DNA of 64,000 nucleotides from Desulfovirgula thermocuniculi DSM 16036 (GTDB taxonomy: Bacteria > Bacillota > Desulfotomaculia > Desulfotomaculales > Desulfovirgulaceae): NCBI RefSeq assembly GCF_000429345.1, contig NZ_AUBR01000001.1:119264-183263 (forward strand), read 5' to 3'. A program made the translations under genes and the position numbers. Within the stretch, counting starts at the first letter, position 1, and every line of letters starts with the position of its first letter. The notes below the pieces were generated by a model. The model saw nothing but the letters and a program-made list of their open reading frames with translations, had not been told where the DNA came from and did not search any database. Shown piece after piece: positions 33,456-42,476 of this stretch.

Positions 33456-34175
33456 ATGAACTTCCTTAACGCAGAAGTCCTTTTTGCCGTGTTTACCATT
33501 GTTGTAGCCGATCTTTTGCTTGCCGGCGACAATGCCCTGGTCATCGGCATGGCCTGCCGCGGGTTGCCGCCGCTCCAGAAGCGGAAAGCGCTGATTTGGG
33601 GGACGGGGGGCGCAATTATCCTGCGGGTAATTTTAACCTCTGCGGCCACCCTGCTTTTGCGCGTTCCTTTTCTCAGCGCCATCGGAGGGCTGCTACTGAT
33701 CTGGGTGGCCCTAAAGCTCCTGTGGCCGGATAAACAGGTAACCCCGTTAAATGACGCGAAAAGTCTTTTTGAAGCTATAAAAACAATTATTGTAGCCGAT
33801 GTGGTGATGAGCTTGGACAACGTGCTGGCGGTGGCCGGAGCCGCCCACGGAAACGTCTACCTGGTTGTTTTGGGCCTTCTGCTGAGCGTGCCCATTCTCG
33901 TGGGCGGAAGCCAGCTGGTTTCATTCCTGGTGGAAAAGTACCCCGTGCTGCTCTTTGCCGGGGCGGCGGTGCTTGGCTGGACGGCCGGAAAAATGGTGGT
34001 GGAGGACGGGTTTGTGCAGGGGCTGCTGGCCGACTCCCGGCTGGCCTTTTTACCGTGGCAGGTTCTATTCCCGGCAGCGGTTGCGGTTCTGGTCCTGGCA
34101 GCCGGGTGGGTTTGCTCCGGGAGGGAGAAAAAGGAAAGGGCCGGTGCCTCCTCCTGCCAGGCCACGCGGAACTAG
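33456..34175 (+). CDS. terC: TerC/YjbE family membrane protein, likely Mn2+ exporter
   Basis: The 239-residue protein has seven or so membrane segments and the two TerC motifs, Ala-Gly-Asp-Asn-Ala-Leu-Val-Ile near residue 23 and Ser-Leu-Asp-Asn-Val-Leu-Ala-Val near 119, with acidic residues in the membrane that bind metal. Members export manganese to protect exoenzyme metalation or avoid overload. The yybP-ykoY riboswitch upstream strongly supports the manganese role. AAGGAGGTGG precedes the ATG. Confidence 0.9.
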   Translation: MNFLNAEVLFAVFTIVVADLLLAGDNALVIGMACRGLPPLQKRKALIWGTGGAIILRVILTSAATLLLRVPFLSAIGGLLLIWVALKLLWPDKQVTPLNDAKSLFEAIKTIIVADVVMSLDNVLAVAGAAHGNVYLVVLGLLLSVPILVGGSQLVSFLVEKYPVLLFAGAAVLGWTAGKMVVEDGFVQGLLADSRLAFLPWQVLFPAAVAVLVLAAGWVCSGREKKERAGASSCQATRN

Positions 34176-34179
34176 TGTT

Positions 34180-35214
34180 TTAGGCCGCGCCGGCCAGGAC
34201 CTTCCCGATGATGGCGATGGCCGCTTCAATGTCCGCGCGGCTTACGTCCCGGTGGGTGACAAAGCGGACGGCGTTCGGCCCGATGGCGTGGCACCTTACC
34301 CCCTCCTGCGCCAGCCTTTCCGCAAAGGCAGGGGCCGGCCATCCGCCGGTGAGCCTGGCCACCACGATGTTGGTCTGCACCGTGCGCAGGTCCACGCTCA
34401 TGCCGGGCATCCCGGCCAGGGCTTCGGCCAGGAGGCGGGCGTTGGCGTGGTCTTCGGCCAGGCGCGGGATGTTCTTCAAAGCCACCAGCCCCGCGGCGGC
34501 CAGCACGCCGGCCTGGCGCATACCCCCGCCCAGGGCCTTGCGGTAGCGCCGCGCCCTGGCGATGAACTCCCGGCTCCCGGCCAAGAGCGACCCCACGGGC
34601 GCCCCCAGCCCCTTGGAGAGGCAGAACATGACGCTGTCGCAGTAGCGGGTGAATTCCCGCACGTCGCAACCCAAGGCTACGGCGGCGTTGAATATCCTGG
34701 CCCCGTCCAGGTGCACGGCCAACCCCCTTTCCCTGGCCAGGGCAAATATCTCCCGCATCACTTCCGGAGGCATGACCGTGCCGCCGCCCCGGTTGAAGGT
34801 GTTTTCCAGGCAGACCAGCCGCGTGGGAGGAAAGTGGATGTCAGGAGGGCGAAAGGCGCGCCGCAGCACCTCCGGGCCGCGCTCCGAAAGGAGGCCCGCC
34901 ACCGGCTTCAGCTGCACGCCGGCCAGCATGGCCGGGGACCCGGCCTCGTAGTAGTAGATGTGGGCCTCCTCATCCAGGATGACCTCATCGCCCCTTTCCG
35001 TGTGGGCCAGCAGGGCCACCTGGTTGCCCATGGTGCCGCTGGGGACGAAAAGGGCCGCTTCCTTGCCCACCAGGTCGGCCGCCTTTTCTTCCAGCTGCCT
35101 TACCGTGGGGTCCTCCCCGTACACGTCGTCCCCTACCGCGGCGCCGGCCATGGCCGCCCGCATCTCCCTGTCCGGGACGGTGACGGTATCGCTGCGCAGG
35201 TCGATTACCTTCAT
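34180..35214 (-). CDS. ltaE: Low-specificity L-threonine aldolase
   Basis: The 344-residue PLP enzyme has an N-terminal Asp-Leu-Arg-Ser-Asp-Thr-Val-Thr, a His-Leu-Asp-Gly-Ala-Arg block near 163 and the PLP lysine in Cys-Leu-Ser-Lys-Gly-Leu-Gly-Ala-Pro near 197. It splits threonine to glycine and acetaldehyde. That glycine could feed the glycine cleavage operon at 47.4 kb (inference). Its start ATG overlaps the stop of the HAD gene (ATGA). Confidence 0.92.
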   Translation of the reverse strand: MKVIDLRSDTVTVPDREMRAAMAGAAVGDDVYGEDPTVRQLEEKAADLVGKEAALFVPSGTMGNQVALLAHTERGDEVILDEEAHIYYYEAGSPAMLAGVQLKPVAGLLSERGPEVLRRAFRPPDIHFPPTRLVCLENTFNRGGGTVMPPEVMREIFALARERGLAVHLDGARIFNAAVALGCDVREFTRYCDSVMFCLSKGLGAPVGSLLAGSREFIARARRYRKALGGGMRQAGVLAAAGLVALKNIPRLAEDHANARLLAEALAGMPGMSVDLRTVQTNIVVARLTGGWPAPAFAERLAQEGVRCHAIGPNAVRFVTHRDVSRADIEAAIAIIGKVLAGAA

Positions 35215-35882
35215 TTTTCCAGCTCCCGTATGCCCAGTTGACTGGCCAGCTGGCCCAGATCGCGCACCACGCGCAGGTGCGGCACCGCGGCGCGGAGGCG
35301 TGCGGCTTCCCGGAAGTCCTCTGCCAGGAGAAAGGCCCGGGCGGCCACGGAGAGCATGTCCAGGTCCCCCGGGCCGTCGCCCGCGGCGGCCACGGCCTCC
35401 CGCCGGCAGCCGTAACGGGCCACAAAACTCAGGAGGTGGTCTTTTTTCAGCTTTCCCGGCTCGTCGTGGGAAACCCGCACCACGGGCTCCCCGGTGAGGT
35501 GCCCGTTGCGCGCGGCCAGGCCGTTGGCAACATAGCCGTCAAGGTCCAGCTCTGCGGCTACCCGCTCGGCTAAAAGATCTAGCCCCGAGGAAATGAGTAC
35601 CACTTTTACCCCTCGCTCTTTCAGCGCCCGCACCAGCTCCCGTGCCAGGGGGCGCAGGGGTATTTCCCGCACCACTTCTTCCAGGCGGCGCCTGCTCATG
35701 CCCCGCCACAGGGCGGCGTCGCGCCGGCAAAACTCCGCGTAACATATCCTGCCGGCCAGGAAATCCTCCTGGTAGCGCACGGCCAGTTCACTCCAGAGCC
35801 CCAGCCGCCGGTGCACGTACTCCCAGGAACTGCGCACCGGGGTCAGCGTGCCGTCCATATCAAAGGCCACCATTTCCAGCAT
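35211..35882 (-). CDS. HAD-family phosphatase, SerB-like
   Basis: The 223-residue enzyme has HAD motif I Asp-Met-Asp-Gly-Thr-Leu-Thr near residue 8, motif II Ser-Ser-Gly near 99, a Lys in Lys-Leu-Lys-Lys-Asp and motif III Gly-Asp-Gly-Pro-Gly-Asp near 166, all as in phosphoserine phosphatase. The serine-type helical cap is present (about 15-85). Coupled to threonine aldolase it may take part in serine/threonine/glycine metabolism; the substrate is not proven. ATG 35882 has GGTGAG six bases upstream. Confidence 0.8.
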   Translation of the reverse strand: MLEMVAFDMDGTLTPVRSSWEYVHRRLGLWSELAVRYQEDFLAGRICYAEFCRRDAALWRGMSRRRLEEVVREIPLRPLARELVRALKERGVKVVLISSGLDLLAERVAAELDLDGYVANGLAARNGHLTGEPVVRVSHDEPGKLKKDHLLSFVARYGCRREAVAAAGDGPGDLDMLSVAARAFLLAEDFREAARLRAAVPHLRVVRDLGQLASQLGIRELEK

Positions 35883-36047
35883 GGCGGGCTCACCTTCCTC
35901 CGGCAGCATTATACCACCGCGCCGTTTTCCCGGGCAACGGCGCGCGCCTGTGTGCGGGCCTACGTCTTTATTTGAGAGGGTTACTTTTGGCTGGAGGTAC
36001 CTTGTGCTAAAATTATCTAAACATTATCCAAACATGTGGTGCGGAAG

Positions 36048-36959
36048 ATGAAGCTTATCGAAAACCACAGGGGCATTATTTTCAACATCCAGCGCTACTC
36101 CATCCACGACGGGCCGGGCATACGCACCACCGTCTTTTTAAAGGGCTGCCCCCTGCGCTGCTGGTGGTGCCACAACCCCGAGGGTCAGAAAAAGCAGCCG
36201 GAGCTTTTGTTGCTGCCGGAAAAGTGTATCGGCTGCGGCTCCTGCGTGAGCTTTTGCTCCCGCGCTCCCTCCTCCGGGAGTTCCCCGGGGAAGGGGGATA
36301 ATTCCTGCCGGCGGTGCGGGGATTGCGCCGTCGCGTGTCCCAGCGGGGCCAGGGAAAAGGCGGGGAGGGAAGTGACGGCGGGGGAAGTGCTGGAGGAGGT
36401 GCTGCGGGACAGGGCCTTTTACGAGGAGTCGGGCGGGGGGGTTACCTTTTCCGGGGGGGAGCCCCTCATGCAGCCGCACTTCTTGCTCCAGTGCCTGGAA
36501 GCCTGCCGGGAAAGGGGGCTGCACACGGCGGTGGACACCTGCGGCTATGCTTCCCCCGGCATTCTGCGTGAGGTGGCCGCCAATACCGACCTTTTCCTTT
36601 TTGACCTCAAAATAATCGACGAGAAGCGGCACCGCCTCTACACCGGTGTTTCCAACAGGCCCGTGCTGGAAAATTTGCGCCTCCTCGACGAGCTCGGGGC
36701 CGCGGTATGGGTGAGGGTGCCGCTGATACCGGGCATCACCGACGGCGAGAACCTGGAGCAGGTCGCCGGCTTTATTTCCTCCTTACGCCGCGTAAAGCGT
36801 GTGCACCTTTTGCCCTATCACCGCATCGGCGCCGACAAGTACCGGAGGCTGGGAAGGGAATACCGCCTGCGGCACTTAAAAGAGCCGGCGGCGCAGGAAG
36901 TGGAGGAGGCGGCCGGCATTTTCCGGGAAAAAGGCCTTGAAGTGAAGGTGGGAGGTTGA
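36048..36959 (+). CDS. Glycyl-radical enzyme activase
   Basis: The 303-residue radical SAM protein has Cys-Pro-Leu-Arg-Cys-Trp-Trp-Cys near residue 32 and two extra ferredoxin-like cluster motifs (Cys-Ile-Gly-Cys-Gly-Ser-Cys and Cys-Arg-Arg-Cys-Gly-Asp-Cys, about 58-100), as in activases of non-PFL glycyl radical enzymes. It installs the glycyl radical on the partner encoded four bases downstream. The start is weak: ATG 36048 follows GCGGAAG; a GTG at 36036 adds four residues. Confidence 0.9.
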   Translation: MKLIENHRGIIFNIQRYSIHDGPGIRTTVFLKGCPLRCWWCHNPEGQKKQPELLLLPEKCIGCGSCVSFCSRAPSSGSSPGKGDNSCRRCGDCAVACPSGAREKAGREVTAGEVLEEVLRDRAFYEESGGGVTFSGGEPLMQPHFLLQCLEACRERGLHTAVDTCGYASPGILREVAANTDLFLFDLKIIDEKRHRLYTGVSNRPVLENLRLLDELGAAVWVRVPLIPGITDGENLEQVAGFISSLRRVKRVHLLPYHRIGADKYRRLGREYRLRHLKEPAAQEVEEAAGIFREKGLEVKVGG

Positions 36960-36962
36960 GCA

Positions 36963-39323
36963 ATGCGGGACCGCATAAAAAGGCTGCGCGAGCGCACGCT
37001 GGAGGCCAGGCCGGCCATAGACGGCGAGAGGGCAAAGCTCATAACCGAATTTTACAAGCAAAACCTGGGCAAGTACTCCCCGCCTGTAATGAGGGCCATG
37101 GCCTTTAAGTACCTCTGCGAGCACCAAACCATCTACATCGGGGAAGACGAGCTGATCGTCGGGGAGAGGGGGCCTGCCCCCAAGCGGGTGCCTACCTACC
37201 CCGAGCTCACCTGTCACTCCCTCGAGGACCTGCGCATTCTCGGCACCAGGGAAAAAACGAGCTACGAGGTGGGGGAAGAGGTCTTCCGTATGTACGAGGA
37301 GGAAATCATCCCCTACTGGCGGGGGCGCTCGCTCAGGGATAGGATTTTTGCCTGCCTGCCCCAGGAGTGGAAGGATGCCTACGAGGCGGGCGTCTTTACG
37401 GAGTTCATGGAGCAGCGCGCGCCGGGGCATACGGCTGCCGACGGCAAGATCTACCAAAAAGGCCTCCTGGACTTTAAGCGCGAGATTGCGGAGGCCATGG
37501 CCGGGCTCGATTTTGCCCGCGACCCGGAGGCCTTGGCCAAGCGCGAGCAATTACTGGCCATGGACATTGCCGCCGAGGCCATGATCATTTTTGCCCGCCG
37601 CCATGCGGCCCTGGCCCGCCGGATGGCCGCGGAAACCGCCGCTGCCGGGCGCCGGGCCGAGCTCCTGCGCATTGCGGAGATCTGCGAGCGCGTGCCTGCC
37701 TACCCGCCCCGCGATTTCTGGGAAGCCCTGCAGGCCTACTGGTTTTACCACCTGGGCGTGATCATGGAGCTAAACGGCTGGGACGCCTTTAACCCCGGCC
37801 ACCTCGACCAGCACCTGGAGCCCTTTTACACGCGGGGCCTGCGCGAGGGGACCCTGGACCGCGAGGGGGCCAAGGAACTCCTGGAGTGCCTGTGGGTCAA
37901 GTTTAACAACCAGCCCGCGCCGCCCAAGGTGGGCGTGACGGCTGCCGAAAGCGGCACCTACAACGATTTCGTGAACATCAACATCGGCGGGGTGCGCCCC
38001 GACGGCACCGACGCGGTAAACGAGGTTTCCTACCTGCTGCTGGAAGTAATAGACGAAATGCACCTCCTCCAGCCGGGCACCAACATCCAGCTCTCGCGCA
38101 AGAACCCGGATCACTTTTTAAAGGCGGCCTGCCGCGTCATCCGCAAGGGCTACGGCTACCCCTCCGTCTTTAACTGCGATGCGGTTGTCGAAGAGCTGCT
38201 GCGGCAGGGGAAAGCCCTGGAGGATGCGCGGGAAGGCGGGACCAGCGGCTGCGTGGAGACGGGGGCCTTCGGCAAGGAAGCTTACATCCTGAGCGGCTAC
38301 TTTAACCTGGTGAAAATTTTAGAGCTGGCCTTGCACGACGGTGTTGACCCCCGCACCGGGAAACAGCTGGGCCCCCGCACCGGTGACCCCAGGAGCTTTA
38401 AGACCTTCGACGAGCTGTTTAACGCCTGGGAGGCGCAGCTGCGCCACTTCATCGATATTAAGATCCGGGGCAACGCCATCGTGCAGTCCATTTACGCGCA
38501 GGAGATGCCCGCGCCCTTCCTCTCCATCATCATTGACGACTGCATAAAGAAGGGGAGGGATTACAACGCCGGCGGGGCCCGCTACAACACCACCTACATC
38601 CAGGGGGTGGGCATCGGCACCCTTACCGACTGCCTGGCCGCCATAAAGTACCACGTCTTCGAGGAGAAAACCGTGTCCATGGAGGAGTTGCTCCTGGCGC
38701 TGGAAAAGAACTTCGCCGGCTACGAGAGGCTGCGGCAATTACTCCTTAACAAGTCGCCTAAATGGGGCAACGACGACGACCGCGCCGACGAGCTCATGCG
38801 GAGGGCCTTCCAGGCATTTTTTGCCGCCGTGGACGGGCGCCCGGCTCCCCGGGGCGGGACCTACCACATCAACATGCTCCCCACCACCTGCCACATTTAC
38901 TTCGGGGCGGTAACCGGGGCCACCCCCGACGGGCGCCTGGCCGGCAAGCCCCTTTCGGAGGGCATCTCGCCCGTGCAGGGAATGGACAGGAAGGGCCCCA
39001 CGGCGGTCATCCTTTCCATGGCCAAGATGGACCACGCCAGGACCGGCGGCACTCTGCTGAACATGAAGTTTTCCCCGCAGGTTTTAAGCGGCGAGGAGGG
39101 GATAGAGAAGCTTGCCCGCCTGATCAGGACCTACTTTAAGCTGGGCGGCCACCACGTGCAGTTTAACGTCATCAGTTCCGAGATCCTCCGCGAGGCGCAG
39201 CGAAAGCCCGAGGAGTACCGGGGCCTCCTGGTGCGGGTGGCCGGCTACAGCGACTATTTCTGTGACCTTTCCCGGGAGCTCCAGGAGGAGATCATCGCCC
39301 GCACGGAGCACGCCGCCCTGTAA
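36963..39323 (+). CDS. Glycyl radical enzyme, trans-4-hydroxyproline dehydratase-like
   Basis: The 786-residue enzyme has the active-site Cys in Ser-Gly-Cys-Val-Glu-Thr-Gly-Ala-Phe-Gly-Lys near 429 and the glycyl-radical loop Arg-Val-Ala-Gly-Tyr-Ser near 760 close to the C-terminus. Gly-Cys-Val-Glu-Thr-Gly and the DPRTGKQ and IDIKIRGN stretches after it resemble the HypD group rather than PFL or choline lyase. HypD dehydrates trans-4-hydroxyproline to pyrroline-5-carboxylate. No pyrroline reductase is adjacent, so the substrate is uncertain; other CVE-type dehydratases or lyases remain possible. Expression is probably strictly anaerobic. A terminator follows. Confidence 0.85.
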   Translation: MRDRIKRLRERTLEARPAIDGERAKLITEFYKQNLGKYSPPVMRAMAFKYLCEHQTIYIGEDELIVGERGPAPKRVPTYPELTCHSLEDLRILGTREKTSYEVGEEVFRMYEEEIIPYWRGRSLRDRIFACLPQEWKDAYEAGVFTEFMEQRAPGHTAADGKIYQKGLLDFKREIAEAMAGLDFARDPEALAKREQLLAMDIAAEAMIIFARRHAALARRMAAETAAAGRRAELLRIAEICERVPAYPPRDFWEALQAYWFYHLGVIMELNGWDAFNPGHLDQHLEPFYTRGLREGTLDREGAKELLECLWVKFNNQPAPPKVGVTAAESGTYNDFVNINIGGVRPDGTDAVNEVSYLLLEVIDEMHLLQPGTNIQLSRKNPDHFLKAACRVIRKGYGYPSVFNCDAVVEELLRQGKALEDAREGGTSGCVETGAFGKEAYILSGYFNLVKILELALHDGVDPRTGKQLGPRTGDPRSFKTFDELFNAWEAQLRHFIDIKIRGNAIVQSIYAQEMPAPFLSIIIDDCIKKGRDYNAGGARYNTTYIQGVGIGTLTDCLAAIKYHVFEEKTVSMEELLLALEKNFAGYERLRQLLLNKSPKWGNDDDRADELMRRAFQAFFAAVDGRPAPRGGTYHINMLPTTCHIYFGAVTGATPDGRLAGKPLSEGISPVQGMDRKGPTAVILSMAKMDHARTGGTLLNMKFSPQVLSGEEGIEKLARLIRTYFKLGGHHVQFNVISSEILREAQRKPEEYRGLLVRVAGYSDYFCDLSRELQEEIIARTEHAAL

Positions 39324-39354
39324 CCTAACCCCTGCCGGTACCTTTTTCACCGCC

Positions 39355-39383
39355 GGGCCACGAGGAGTGGCCCAAATTTTTTT
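39355..39383 (+). terminator. Terminator after the glycyl radical enzyme gene
   Basis: Seven-bp stem GGGCCAC/GTGGCCC with GAGGA loop, then AAATTTTTTT. Confidence 0.88.
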
Positions 39384-39429
39384 GCCACCGGCAAGGAAGT
39401 GTGCAATAATTTGGCGGGATGGCCGGTTG

Positions 39430-39690
39430 GTGGCAAAGGCGGGCTCGGGCGAGAGGCTCCCCGACCACACCGAATGCGCCTTCGGGCGGTGGTACCGCGG
39501 CGAGGGGGAAAAGCGCTTCGGCCACCTGCCCGCCTGGCGGGCCATAGACGAGCCGCACCGGGTGTTCCACGCCATAGGGGCGGACCTGGCAGAGGAGGCG
39601 CGGGCGGAAAAGGCGGAAGAACTGGCCCGCACATCGCTGGAGCTGCTGCGCTGTTTCGTGGCCCTAAAGAGGGAAATCGTCCGCACGTAG
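39430..39690 (+). CDS. Stand-alone CZB (zinc-sensing) domain, possibly truncated
   Basis: The frame contains a CZB core: His-Thr-Glu-Cys-Ala-Phe-Gly-Arg-Trp-Tyr, followed by two His (Pro-His-Arg-Val-Phe-His). The C-terminus is a Glu/Leu helix. CZB domains bind zinc through three His and one Cys to sense zinc or hypochlorous acid, usually attached to chemoreceptors or diguanylate cyclases. Here the first His of the motif appears to be replaced by Ile, and no good start codon or ribosome site is seen (GTG 39430 is the nearest). It may be a real small protein or the tail of a broken gene. The TnpB element follows 53 bases downstream. Confidence 0.5.
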   Translation: MAKAGSGERLPDHTECAFGRWYRGEGEKRFGHLPAWRAIDEPHRVFHAIGADLAEEARAEKAEELARTSLELLRCFVALKREIVRT

Positions 39691-39743
39691 GCCCGGTTGC
39701 CGTTAGTTGGAGCAGGAAAAGCAGCGCCCCGGGGTGAGGTTAC

Positions 39744-41167
39744 CAGAAAGTCCGCCGCTGAAGGCCCCGGCTTTTAAGCCTGGGGATGAAAGCGGCAGCC
39801 GGGTGTGCTAAAATGGAAGCATGAGGCGAACAAACGTTGTCCGGGTTTTGCCCGGCAAGCAACAGAGGCAAGTGCTCGAAACCATCGGGGACCGCTGTGC
39901 TGCCCTCTGGAATGCCGTCCAGTACAGGTGCAGGCAGGCCTTCTTTAAAGGAGAACCCGTGCCTTCATATGCGGCTCTGTGCTCCGAGTTCAAGGAGCAC
40001 CCGGCGTATCGTGCCCTGCCCGCTCACATAGGGCAGGAGGTCATCAAGAAAGCGAGGAAGGCGTGGGACTCCTTCTTTGCTTGCCTGCGGCTGTACCGGA
40101 AAGGCGAACTGGAGAGGCCGCCGCGCATACCCCGCTACTGGAAAGACCGCCGGACGGGAAAGCGCACGTTTTGCGTCATCCCCGTCAAGGCGCCCACGTC
40201 CTACACGTTGAACTCCCGCACCCTCTCCCTCACACTACCGCGGGATCTCCGGGAAAAGCATGGAGGCCGCCTGGTCCTGCGCACGAAGGGTGTCTTGCGC
40301 TTCCATGGTACCCCCAAAACCCTGGAACTCAGGTACGACCGGGCGAAGAAGCGCTGGTACGCCCACCAGGTCGTGGAAGTGCCGGAACCGGAGCGAAAAG
40401 CGAAGCCTGAGAAATACGCCGCTTTAGACCTCGGAGCCAGGATACTGGCAGCCCTGGCCATCGAAGGTGTAAGCCGCCAGATTCTCTTCTCCGGTCGCAA
40501 AGTCTGGAAAGACTTCCTGTACTGGACGAAGCGAATTGCAGAAGAGCAGGCAAGGCTTGCCCGGGCCGGGCGTAAAACCTCCCGGCAGTTGAGGAAGCTC
40601 TACCAAACTCGCGCCCGCAGGCTCAGACACGCTTATCTGGCCCTGGCCGCGGAAATCGCACGCACGTTGTCCCAGCACCGCGTGACCACCCTGTTCCTCG
40701 AAGACCCCCCTGACGGGCATCCGGGAGGACATGGACTTCGGGCCGAAGAACCTCCTGGTGCACAACTTCTGGGCCGTGAGACAGCTGAGAAACCTCATCG
40801 AGGCCGCCTGTACGCGGGCCGGGATACGGGTAGTGCCCGTGGAGCCGCGCGGCACCTCTTCCGGGTGTGCCGTCTGCGGTTCCCCCGTCAAGCGTCCCGC
40901 CAGGCATAAGGTGGCGTGCGAAAACTGCGGCTGCGTCTGGCACGCTGACGCCAACGCGGCGCTCAACATACTGCTTTTGGGCTCCTCGAAGGGGCACGGG
41001 GCGGAGGCCACGCCCCTGAAGCCGCTCGCCCTCCGGTGGGACCGCCACCGGTGGGTGAGCCGCTTCGAATCTGCCGCCGGTACGCTGTATGCGGCGAGCG
41101 GCAACCGGATGGCGGCGCGAGCCGCCTGAAGGAATCCCCGGGTTTTAACCCTGGGTGAGGAAGTCAA
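39744..41167 (+). mobile_element. TnpB-only IS200/IS605-type element, copy 2
   Basis: The same borders as copy 1: TTAC at 39740-39743 on the left and TCAA at 41164-41167 on the right. It is 1,424 bp, four bases longer than copy 1 because of an insertion in tnpB. End sequences and hairpins are nearly identical to copy 1, while the middle of tnpB differs more. It lies between the CZB fragment and the alr gene, in an intergenic region. The bases after TCAA (from 41168) would be its guide. Confidence 0.85.
39821..41129 (+). pseudogene. tnpB: tnpB, frameshifted by four extra C
   Basis: Compared with copy 1, four additional C make a run of six (40705-40710) directly after the codon pair for the catalytic Glu-Asp. 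The first frame continues to 40909 with unrelated sequence; the correct frame resumes as an open frame from 40731 to 41129 and contains the zinc finger and the last catalytic Asp. The protein is therefore split between RuvC residue two and three and should be inactive, unless slippage on the C run restores the frame. First and last thirds are nearly identical to copy 1; the central third has many substitutions. Confidence 0.9.
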
Positions 41168-41187
41168 CCCTACCGTAACGTTAAAGC
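41040..41187 (+). ncRNA. Predicted omega RNA with guide, copy 2
   Basis: The right-end hairpin and TCAA are kept as in copy 1, and the following bases (from 41168) would serve as guide. If transcribed, this RNA could be used by the intact TnpB at 14317. The 5' boundary is a guess. Confidence 0.4.
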
Positions 41188-41203
41188 CGCCCTTATGGGC
41201 GGC
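41186..41203. terminator. Hairpin downstream of alr
   Basis: Seven-bp stem GCCGCCC/GGGCGGC with TTAT loop. On the minus strand it follows the alr stop by about 27 bases and is trailed by TTTAACGTT, a modest T-tract. Confidence 0.55.
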
Positions 41204-41229
41204 CTTAAAATCCCAACCAGGCCCCAGAA

Positions 41230-42375
41230 CTACCCATTTGGCGCTACCTCACCGTGGCGGTAGATCCTGGGCACGCGCGGACCTATGGAGGTCAGCACTT
41301 CGTAGCTAATGGTATCTACCCACGATGCAAGGTCGTCGGCAGTAATGCTTTCCTCTCCCTCACAGCCTAAAAGGGTTACTTGGGTGCCCGGTGCCACTTC
41401 TTCGTCCAGGCGGATCATAAGCTGGTCCATGCACACCCTGCCCACCACCGGTGCCCTTTTCCCCCGCACCAGGACCCAGCCCCGGTTGGAAAGCGCCCGC
41501 CGGTAGCCGTCGGCATAGCCCACCGGCACGGTGGCAATTATCTCCTCCGCGCTGGTGGTGTAGGTCCACCCGTAGCTGAGCGGGCTGCCCGGGGGGAGGC
41601 GCTTGACCTGGGTGATCTTCGCCTTCCAGCTCAGGGCCGGGCGGAGGTCCGGCCCTCCCGCCCCTTTACCCCGGGGGTGGTAGCCGTAGAGGGAGATGCC
41701 GATGCGCACCATATCCAGGTGGGCGGGAGGGAACTCCAGGGCGGCGGCGCTGTTGGCGGCGTGCCGCAGGGGCGGGCAAACACCTTCCTCCTCCAGCCTC
41801 TTTAAAACCTCCCTGAAGCCCTCCAGCTGGCGTGAAGACTTTTCCTTACTGGGTTCCTCGGCACAGGCAAAGTGGGTAAAGATGCCCTCTATTTCCAGGG
41901 GCCAGGAACTTATGCGACGGCAGAAGGCCGCCGCCTCCTCCGGCCCCCTTAGTCCCAGGCGGCCCATGCCGGTGTCCACCTTAAGGTGTACCTTGACCTT
42001 CCTGCCGCGGTTAAAGGCTTCCCGGGCCAGGGCTTCGGCCTGGGCGGGGGAAAAGACGGCGGGGGTCAGGTCGTGGGCCATGATGAGGTCGGCCTGCTCC
42101 GGAGGACAGGAGCTCAGCACCAGGATGGGGGATGTGAGGCCTGCCTTGCGGAGCTTGATCCCCTCTTCCACCGTGGCCACGCCTAAAAATGAGGCGCCCT
42201 CTCCCAGGGCGGCGCGGGCCACCTCCAGGGCGCCGTGGCCGTACCCGTCGGCCTTTACCACGGCCATTACCCGCACGCCGGGCCGCAAGAGCTTTTTAAT
42301 TTCCCGGAGGTTGTGGCCAATGGCCTCTAGGTCCACTTCCGCCCAGGTACGGGCGGGAACTTGCCCCTGCGCCAC
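41230..42375 (-). CDS. alr: Alanine racemase
   Basis: The 381-residue PLP enzyme has the lysine in Ala-Val-Val-Lys-Ala-Asp-Gly-Tyr-Gly-His near 40 and the second-domain Cys-Met-Asp-Gln block near 315, with the usual C-terminal Pro-Arg-Ile-Tyr-Arg. It interconverts L- and D-alanine for cell wall and, here, perhaps for D-alanine use. GTG 42375 follows GGTGG. It lies downstream of the Na+/alanine symporter gene on the same strand, 101 bases away, next to alanine dehydrogenase and its regulator, so it probably belongs to an alanine-use cluster. Confidence 0.92.
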   Translation of the reverse strand: MAQGQVPARTWAEVDLEAIGHNLREIKKLLRPGVRVMAVVKADGYGHGALEVARAALGEGASFLGVATVEEGIKLRKAGLTSPILVLSSCPPEQADLIMAHDLTPAVFSPAQAEALAREAFNRGRKVKVHLKVDTGMGRLGLRGPEEAAAFCRRISSWPLEIEGIFTHFACAEEPSKEKSSRQLEGFREVLKRLEEEGVCPPLRHAANSAAALEFPPAHLDMVRIGISLYGYHPRGKGAGGPDLRPALSWKAKITQVKRLPPGSPLSYGWTYTTSAEEIIATVPVGYADGYRRALSNRGWVLVRGKRAPVVGRVCMDQLMIRLDEEVAPGTQVTLLGCEGEESITADDLASWVDTISYEVLTSIGPRVPRIYRHGEVAPNG

Positions 42376-42476
42376 GAAAGCCCACCACCTTCAGCAACAG
42401 CCTAACACCAGTATTTTATAAAAACCAGGACCGCTGTTCCATCCCCGGGTGCTTATTCCGGAGGCTTTGCCCCGCC

